Shown here: piece by piece, positions 57,180 to 64,000 of the stretch | Layout: each line of letters begins with the position of its first letter | Position numbering within the stretch: the first letter of the stretch is position 1 | From: Castor canadensis | Taxonomy: Eukaryota > Chordata > Mammalia > Rodentia > Castoridae | DNA: 64,000 nucleotides | Reading direction: 5' to 3' | Assembly (NCBI RefSeq): GCF_047511655.1 | Contig: NC_133392.1 | Span: forward strand, 25,682,001-25,746,000 | The notes under the pieces: generated by a model | Databases searched by the model: none | Told to the model about the DNA's origin: nothing | The model's input: only the letters and a program-made list of their open reading frames with translations | Translations under genes and position numbers: made by a program

Positions 57180-58440
57180 CTTTGTCCGAGATAAATATTG
57201 CTACCCCTGCCTGTTTTCAGGGACCATTGGCTTGATAAATCTTCTTCCAGCCTTTCACTCTCAGCCAGTGCTTATTTCTATCGATAAGGTGGGTCTCCTC
57301 TAGGAAGCAGATTGTTGGATCTTCCTTTTTAATCCAGTTTCCCAATTGATGCCTTTTGATGGGGGAATTTAGTCCATTAACATTCAGTATAAGTGTTGAT
57401 AAGTACGTGGTGATCCCTGTCATGTAGTTGTCTTTGTTGATTAAGGGTTTGATTGTGTGTAGCTGAATCAGTGTTACTCTTGTCTTTCTTGCCTTTTCTT
57501 CTCCTGTGGTTTGGTGTTGCCTGCCCTTTCATGGTTTTGTTTGCTTTCATTTTCTATGTGCAGAATTCCTTGGAGAATCTTTTGTAGTGGTGGCTTGGTG
57601 GTCATATATTGTTTTAGTTTCTACTTATCATGGAAGACTTTCATTGTTCTGTCTATTTTGAATGATAGTTTTGCTGGATAGAGTATCCTAGGGTTGAAGT
57701 TATTTTCATTCAGTGCTTGGAAGACCTCACTCCATGCTCTTCTTGTTTTTAATGTTTCTGTTGAGAAGTCTGCTGTGATTTTGATGGGTTTGCCTTTGTA
57801 TGTTATTTGTTTTTTCTCTCTTACAGCCTGCGATATTCTTTCTCTAGTCTCTGTACTTGTTGTTTCAATGATAATATATTGTGGGGTAGTTCTATTTTGG
57901 TCAGGTCTGTTCAGTGTTCTGGAGGCCCCCTGTACCTGAATGGGCATAGTTTTCTCTAGATTTGGGAAGTTTTCTGTTTTTATTTTGTTGAATATATTAC
58001 GCATTCCTTTTGCTTACACCTCTTCTCCTTCAATGCCCATGATTCTCAGGTTTGGTCTTTTAATGGAGTCAGTGAGTTCTTGCTTTTTCTTTTCACAGGT
58101 CTTGAGTTGTTTAACTAATAGTTCTTCAGTTTTTCCTTTAATTGCCATTTCATCTTTGAGTTATGAGATTCTGTCTTCTGTTTGTTCTATTCTGCTGGTA
58201 TGGCCTTTCATTTTCTTTTGTATTTCTTTTTCATCTTTTTCTGAGGTTTTCTATATCATGGGTTACTTCCTCTTTAATATTGTCAAGTTTTGACCTTAAT
58301 TTGTTTATCTCTCTGTTTATGGTGGTCTCAGTTTCAGTTTGGTGTTTATTTAGCACTTCTATGATTTCATTTATTTGTTTTTGTGTTTTCTCATATTCTT
58401 TATTTTTGTCCTCTTGGAATTTGTTGAGTGCCTCCTGTAT
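57180..58440 (-). mobile_element. Middle L1: inverted 5' segment
   Basis: On minus it reads ORF1 coiled coil (58,458-58,231), ORF1 RNA-binding and C-terminal part (58,004-57,621) and the start of ORF2 endonuclease (57,423-57,217; MTGITTYLSTLILNVN). At 58,440 the text switches to plus-strand late ORF2. The ORF1-end pieces are well preserved but in separate frames. Confidence 0.85.
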
Positions 58441-59087
58441 CACAATACCTGACTTCAAACTATATTACAAAGCAATAGCAATAAAAACATCATGGTACTG
58501 GCACAAAAACAGACATGAAGACCAGTGGAACAGAATTGAGGACCCAGATATGAGTCCACACAACTATACCCACCTCATTTTTGACAAAGGTGCCAAAAAT
58601 ATATGATGGAGAAAAGACAGCCTCTTCAACAAATGTTGCCGGGAAAAGTGGTTACCCATCTGCAAGAAACTGAAACTAGATACATGTCTATCACCCTGTA
58701 CTAGTATCAACTCAAAATGGATCAAGGACCTAAATATCAGACCTGAAACTCTGCAGTTACTACAGGAAGGAGCAGGAAACACTCTGGAACAAATAAGTAT
58801 AGGCAAAGACTTCCTCAATAGAACTGCAGCAGCCCAGCAACTAAGAGAAAGGATGAATAACTGGGACTTCATAAAAATAAAAAGCTTCTGCACAACAAAA
58901 GAAATGGTCTCTAAACTGAAAAGACCACCCACAAGGTGAGAGAAAATATTTACCAGCTATACATCAGACAAGGAACTGATAACCAGAATATACAGGGAAC
59001 TTAAGAAAGTAAACTCTCCTAAAACCAATGATCCAATCAAGAAATGGGCAACTGAATGAAACAGAATTTTCTCAAAAGAAGAAATTC
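58441..59087 (+). mobile_element. Middle L1: late ORF2, sense
   Basis: Plus-strand late ORF2 (atcacaatacctgacttcaa onward) to 'ttctcaaaagaagaaattc'. The text continues without loss at 62,102 on the far side of the younger L1. Confidence 0.85.
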
Positions 59088-60497
59088 ACCAAGTTGAGGA
59101 TTCCAAGATGGCGACTAGAGGGAGGGAGCAGAAAGCGTGCTCCCTAAAGTAAAATCTCGGAGAGACACTGGAGATACACCCTACAAGAAAAACCACCGAG
59201 AAGAGGCAAAACTTTGACTCCTCCACACCTCCAGCCCATGAATAGCATCCCCACTTCATGTTAAATGGAGAAATCAGGAGGGCTCCCGCACTGCCAGACA
59301 CCAGCACCCAGACGGCTTGGGAAGATGTAGACCACAAAGTGAGCTAAGCAGCATACAGTACTCCCACAGACAACCCTGGGCCAGATCAGCATAGCCCCTT
59401 GGACAGAACGACCCCCACCCAGGGGAAAAAAACTGAATAATAAGCAATAACAACAAAAAAGACACATAGCATAGAGGGCAGGGCACCCTGAGCACTGAAG
59501 CGGGGGGAAGGGAATCCCTCACAAAACTGTAAATAAACAAGCCGGCTGGAGAAGGCAGGAGCGGCAGCACACACCCAGCAACCAGGAGCGAGAAAGCTTG
59601 TAAAAGTGGCAGAGGGAGGAAAACTCCACAGAAGAGGGGGGAAGACCCACTTCCCATGTGAGCTGTAAATTAACACACAGGCCTGAGAAAGAAGGTGCAG
59701 TGTCACCTCCCCCAGTGAGCTTGGAAAGGGGAAAGCTTGTAGCAGTGGCAGTTGTGCCCAGGAGAACTCTAAGTAAACAAAGCCTGAGGGGCTAGGTGAG
59801 TGTTAAGCTCACTCCTGAGATCTGCATAAATAAAGCCACAGCAACAGCAGGCTGACAGCAGTGAGCAGGTGAGCCACAGCCTCAGATAGCCATTCACAGA
59901 ACTGTCTCCAGACTTTTTTTTTTTCCTCTTCCTTTGAAGAGACAACAACCAAACTATACCTGCATGCTGAAAAACTTACTGAAACTGTATTGCATTTGAA
60001 CTTGGGACACTTTGTGGTGTTTTTTTTCTTTTCTTTTCTTTGGCCTGGTTTGGTTTTTTCCCCCTTTGATGAGACAACAACAGAACTACTTCTGAGACAC
60101 CATCTCCAGGATGGGAGGCTGAGGGACTAACACCAAGATTATTAAGACTGAAACTTTATTGCATTTGAACTTGGATTTTTTTTTCAATCCTCTCTCTGTC
60201 TCTCTAATGCCTGTTTAGCTTACTGTCAATTAGTACCCTATCTGCTTATATCTTTGAAACTTTTGTTTGTTTGTTTTGGTTTTCTTTTTACTTGTTTATT
60301 TTTTTACTTGTTTATTTTTTTACTTTTGTTTATTTGTTTGTTTTGGGTTTTTTTGTTTATTTTTTTCCCTTTTTCTTTAACTTCTTTGCTTTCCATCTCC
60401 TCTCACCCTTCCATTCTAAATATCACTAGTGCTATTATTACAAGCTAGAAAATACTTTATTGCACACAGTACAGGGACAATAACAACACCAAGGGCA

Positions 60498-61702
60498 ATG
60501 ATGGGAAGACAGAAAAAACAGGGAAACCAGTTTCCCCACAGCAAAAAAAAATTAGTACAGGAACCAGAGGGAAATGAAGAAAACAGATACTCAGATCCAG
60601 ACTCCAACAAAATGAAGATAAACTATGCCAAAGAACCCAATGAAGCCCACAAGAATAATTTAAAAGAAGACATACTACGGGTACTCAATGAGAATTTTAT
60701 AGAGATGATACTGGATATGGTCACCCAAAATGTACAGGAGACACTCAAGAAATTCCAAGACAATAAAATAGAGAATTTGAAAAAGCACAAGAAGAAATAA
60801 AAGAAACCATAGAAGCACTGTATAAACACCAAAGTGAAACAAAGAACATGATTAATAAAGAGATAAATGAACTCAGGACGAAAATAGACAACATTAAAGA
60901 GGAAGGGACTCAGGATATGGAAAACCTCAGAAAAAAGAATGAAACAGAATGACAAAACAAAATGGAAGGCCAATCCAGCAGAATAGAACAAACAGAAGAC
61001 AGAATCTCAGAACTTGAAGATGAAATGGTAATTAAAGGAAAAACTGAAGAACCATTAGTTAAACAACTCAAGACCTGTGAAAAGAAAATGCAAGAACTCA
61101 CTGACTCCATCAAAAGACCAAACCTGAGAATCATGGGCATTGAAGAAGGAGAAGAGGTGCAAGCAAAGAGAATGCATAATATATTCAACAAAATAATAAC
61201 AGAAAATTTCCCAAATCTAGAGAAATCTATTCCCATACAGATACAAGAGGCCTCCAGAACACCAAACAGACCAGACCAAAATAGATCTACCCCACGGCAT
61301 ATTATCATTAAAACAACAAATACAGAGACCCAAGAAAGAATACTGAAGGTTGTAAGAGAGAAAAAACAAATAACATACAAAGGTAAACCCATCAAAATCA
61401 CAGAAGACTTCTCAACAGACACATTAAAAGCAAGAAGAGCTTGGGGTGAGATCTTCCGGGCACTGAATGAAAATAACTTCAACCCTAGGATACTCTACCC
61501 AGCAAAACTACCATTCAAAATAGATGGAGCAATAAAAGTCTTCCATGATAAGCAGAAACTAAAACAATATGTGACCACAAAGCCACCACTACAAAAGATT
61601 CTTCAAGGGATTCTGCACACAGAAAGTGAAACCCAACATAACCATGAAAGGACAGGTAGCACCAAACTACAGGAAAAGAAAAAGCAAGAAAGTAGAGAAT
61701 AA
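60498..61702 (+). pseudogene. L1 ORF1 (broken)
   Basis: L1 ORF1p is the RNA-binding chaperone of the L1 particle. Start MMGRQKKQGNQFPHSKKK, then the coiled-coil region. A shift near 60,778 and a TGA near 60,950 break the frame. From 60,962 to 61,702 it is open again and covers the RRM and C-terminal domains (ENNFNPRILYPAKLPFKIDG). Confidence 0.85.
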
Positions 61703-61751
61703 CCTCAACTTAGGTACACAAATCAAACCTTCAAACAACTAAGACAACTAA

Positions 61752-62087
61752 ATGACAGGAATCACCACATACCTATCAGTACTAACACTTAATGTTAATG
61801 TACTTAATTCCCCCATCAGAAGGCACCGTTTGACAAACAGGATTAAAAAGGAAGATCCAACAATTTGTTGCTTACAGGAGACCCATCTCACTGACAAAAA
61901 TAAGCATAGGCTTAGGATGAAAGGCTGGAAGAAGATTTACCAAGCCAATGGCCCCCCAAAACAGGTAGGAGTAGCAATACTTATCTCTGACAAAGTAGAC
62001 TTCAAACCGACATTGATCAAATGAGATAAAGAAGGACATTCCATACTAATAAAAGGGGAAATAGACCAAAAGGAAATAACAATGATC
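61752..62087 (+). pseudogene. L1 ORF2 endonuclease start (truncated)
   Basis: Apurinic-type endonuclease: LNVN and QETHL motifs with the expected Asn and Glu. A stop at about 62,022, then the element ends; no reverse transcriptase is present. Confidence 0.8.
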
Positions 62088-62101
62088 AAAAAAAGAAATT
62101 C

Positions 62102-63177
62102 AAATGGCCAAATAACACATGAAAAAATGCTCACCATCTCTGGCCATAAAGGAAATGCAAATCAAAACCACACTAAGATTCCACATCACCCTTGTTAGAA
62201 TAGCCATCATCCAAAACACCAGCACTGACAAGTGTTGGCGAGGATGTGGGAAAAAATGAACCCTCATACACTGCTGGTGGGAATGCAAGCTGGTGCATCC
62301 ACTCTGGAAAAAAATTTGGAGACTTGTTAAAAATCTAAACATAGACCTGCCATATGATCCAGCAATCCCATTCCTGGGGATATACCTGAAGGAATGCAAC
62401 ACAGGTTACTCCAGAGGCACCTGCACACCCATGTTTATTGCAGCACTATTCACAATAGCCAAATTATGGAAACAACCAAGATGCCCCACTACTGATGAAT
62501 GGATCAAGAAAATGTGGTAATTGTACACAATGGAATTTTACTTAGCCATGAAGAAAAATGAAATCTTATCATTTGCAGGTAAAGGGGTGGAACTGGAGAA
62601 CATCATTCTGAGCGAGGTCAGCCAGGCTCAGAAGACCAAAAATTGTATGTTCTCTCTCATATGCTGACTTTAGATATAGGGCAAATGCAGCAATGTGGTT
62701 GGACTTGGATCACAAGAAAAGGGGGGAGCCCATATGGGAGATATAGGAATAGTCAGAAAACCCAAAACATGAAAGCATTTGATGTCCCCACTCCAGAGAA
62801 ACTAATACAGAAACCTTAAAACGACAGGTTATCATGAGCAGGGGATCAGGAACCAATGTAAAGATCAGTTAGAGTTGAATCAACATGGGTTGTAACACAT
62901 GGGTACATGAAAGCAATAGTAGGAATCTTTCTGTATGGCTACCCTTAACTCAACTAGCAAAAACGCTTTGTCTTTCTTATTATGTTCATGTCTTTTCTTC
63001 AACAAAATCAGTGATAAGGGCAGAACAGGACCTGCCTGAAACTGAGTGGGGGGGAGAGGGGCAGGATGGAGAAATGACCCAAACAATGTATGCGCATGTG
63101 AATAAATGAACAAATAAATAAATAAATAAGAAATAAATAAGAACACACCTGAAAAAAATAAATAAATAAAATTCATT
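62102..63177 (+). mobile_element. Middle L1: ORF2 end and 3'UTR
   Basis: ORF2 C-terminal text (MHPLWKKIWRLVKNLNIDLP and on to WIKKMW at 62,520), 3'UTR with a G-rich part near 63,050, AATAAA repeats and A-rich tail. Continues the sequence left at 59,087. Confidence 0.85.
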
Positions 63178-64000
63178 AATCATCTCATTAGAAAATATCT
63201 ATCTGATAAAGGACTCCTATCTTAAATATAAAAAGAACATTTAAAATTCAACAATAAGAAAATGAAAGTGCTTGCCTAGAATGCACAAGACCCTGGATTT
63301 GATATGCAATAATTCAGGAAGAAAGAACAGGAGGGAAGTATGAAAAATAAAGGATGGAAGGGAGGGAGGGAGGTAGAGAAGGAGGGAAGGAAGGAAGAAA
63401 CAAAGGAAGTGAGGAAGGTGGGAAGACCTATTAAGAAATGGGCAAAAATATGATAGACACCTTACTTAAAAAGATGCATAGATTGACAACAAGCATCTGA
63501 AAGTTGCTCAAACCATTTGTACTTAGGGAATTTCACATTAAAACCATGAGATACCATCACCACCTATTAGAATGTCTTAACCCAAAATACTGGTGATAGC
63601 AAGTGCCAGTATGAAGCAACAGAAATGCTCATACATTGCTCGTGGTATAGCCATTTTTGGAAGATAGTTTGCAAATTTCTTACAAAACTAAACACACACT
63701 TCCTATGCTCTAGCAATTGCACTCCTTAGTATTTGCCCAGATGAGTTAGAAACATATGCCCATTCCAAAAAACTGCATATGAATATTCATACTAGCTTTA
63801 TTCTTAATATCCTAAACTTGGAAACAAGTAAGATATCTTCAACAGATGAGTAGATAAACAAAGTGTGCTATGTTCATACAATGGAATTGTACTCAGTAAT
63901 AACAAAGAAATAAGCTATCAGCAATCAAAAACTTGAAGGGACCTTAAATGCATATGGCTAAATGAAAAAAGCCAATCTGAGAAGCCTAGACACTGTCTCA
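63178..64000 (+). mobile_element. Ancient L1, 3' portion
   Basis: Decayed late ORF2 and 3' end (ataccatcaccacctattag, acaatggaattgtactcagt) of the same old L1 that stops near 57.18 kb. Contains a GGAAG tract. Confidence 0.65.
63354..63422. repeat. (GGAAG/GGGA)n purine tract
   Basis: Imperfect purine repeat, perhaps the tail of a lost ID SINE (the ID-like 'gtgcttgcctagaatgcaca' lies just before it). Confidence 0.75.

Larger units (their letters stand above)
59088..62087 (+). mobile_element. Youngest L1 inserted in the middle L1
   Basis: Begins with an L1 5' end carrying the YY1-type CAAGATGGC (59104-59112), about 1.4 kb of 5'UTR, ORF1 and the first part of ORF2, then stops abruptly in an A-run. 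Flanked by AAAAGAAGAAATTC (59074-59087) and AAAAAAAGAAATTC (62088-62101), 13 of 14 equal. Confidence 0.85.
52896..64000 (+). other. CFAP43: CFAP43 intron 9 (incomplete)
   Basis: At least 11 kb, almost wholly LINE and SINE from 53.8 kb on. The next coding exon is not seen. Confidence 0.75.

Noticed and set aside
57694-58606. Plus open frames of 80-147 codons
   Set aside because: Antisense of the inverted ORF1 segment joined to late ORF2; hydrophobic text arises from the A-rich sense strand.
59086-59706. Minus open frames rich in Cys, Ser and Leu up to 127 codons
   Set aside because: Antisense of the young L1 5'UTR; no family signature.
60910-61482. 190-codon minus open frame
   Set aside because: Antisense shadow of L1 ORF1; no conserved domain.
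1-64000. CRISPR arrays, operons, phage or plasmid systems
   Set aside because: None seen. Intron-bearing genes, SINEs and LINEs show a mammalian chromosome, so such features are not expected.

Overview
This is a mammalian nuclear genome window, almost certainly from a rodent. It holds split genes with GT-AG introns, two CpG islands, L1 LINEs, B1 (7SL-derived) and ID (tRNA-derived) SINEs, MaLR LTRs and a gammaretrovirus-like endogenous provirus. The many B1-ID fusion SINEs, and ID tails close to 'caagtggtagagc...ccaccagccc', recall castorimorph rodents (beaver lineage). That species call rests on memory of SINE types and is only moderately confident.

Layout: (1) 1-4956, minus strand: the first three coding exons of GSTO1 (omega-class glutathione transferase; 122 codons present), whose CpG-island promoter lies at about 4.56-5.56 kb. 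(2) 5.56-19.1 kb: intergenic DNA with SINEs, L1 3' ends, MaLR LTRs and a possible solo LTR. (3) 19,474-52,895, plus strand: coding exons 1-9 of CFAP43, a WD-repeat axonemal protein. The exons sum to 1,212 nt (404 codons, about the first quarter of the protein), all junctions are GT-AG and all phases agree. (4) CFAP43 intron 3 (13.5 kb) carries a decayed, internally deleted gammaretroviral provirus on the minus strand at 29,094-34,790. (5) 52.9-64 kb: CFAP43 intron 9, which runs off the window and is nearly all LINE: an ancient L1, split by a twin-primed L1, which is split in turn by a younger L1.

GSTO1 and CFAP43 lie head to head, as they do in the human 10q25 region. They share no obvious function: GSTO1 is a cytosolic redox enzyme and CFAP43 belongs to ciliary and flagellar dynein tethering. 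I found no operon-like, CRISPR or other prokaryotic system. The most interesting items are structural: the three-level L1 nest, trimeric B1-B1-ID SINEs (one with a clear target-site duplication around the whole trimer), a stop-free in-frame 162-nt first intron in GSTO1, and an LTR-like element just upstream of the CFAP43 promoter. Most open frames of 60-140 codons in this window are chance or repeat-derived. All repeat family names are by eye and from memory; edges are approximate unless a target-site duplication fixes them.
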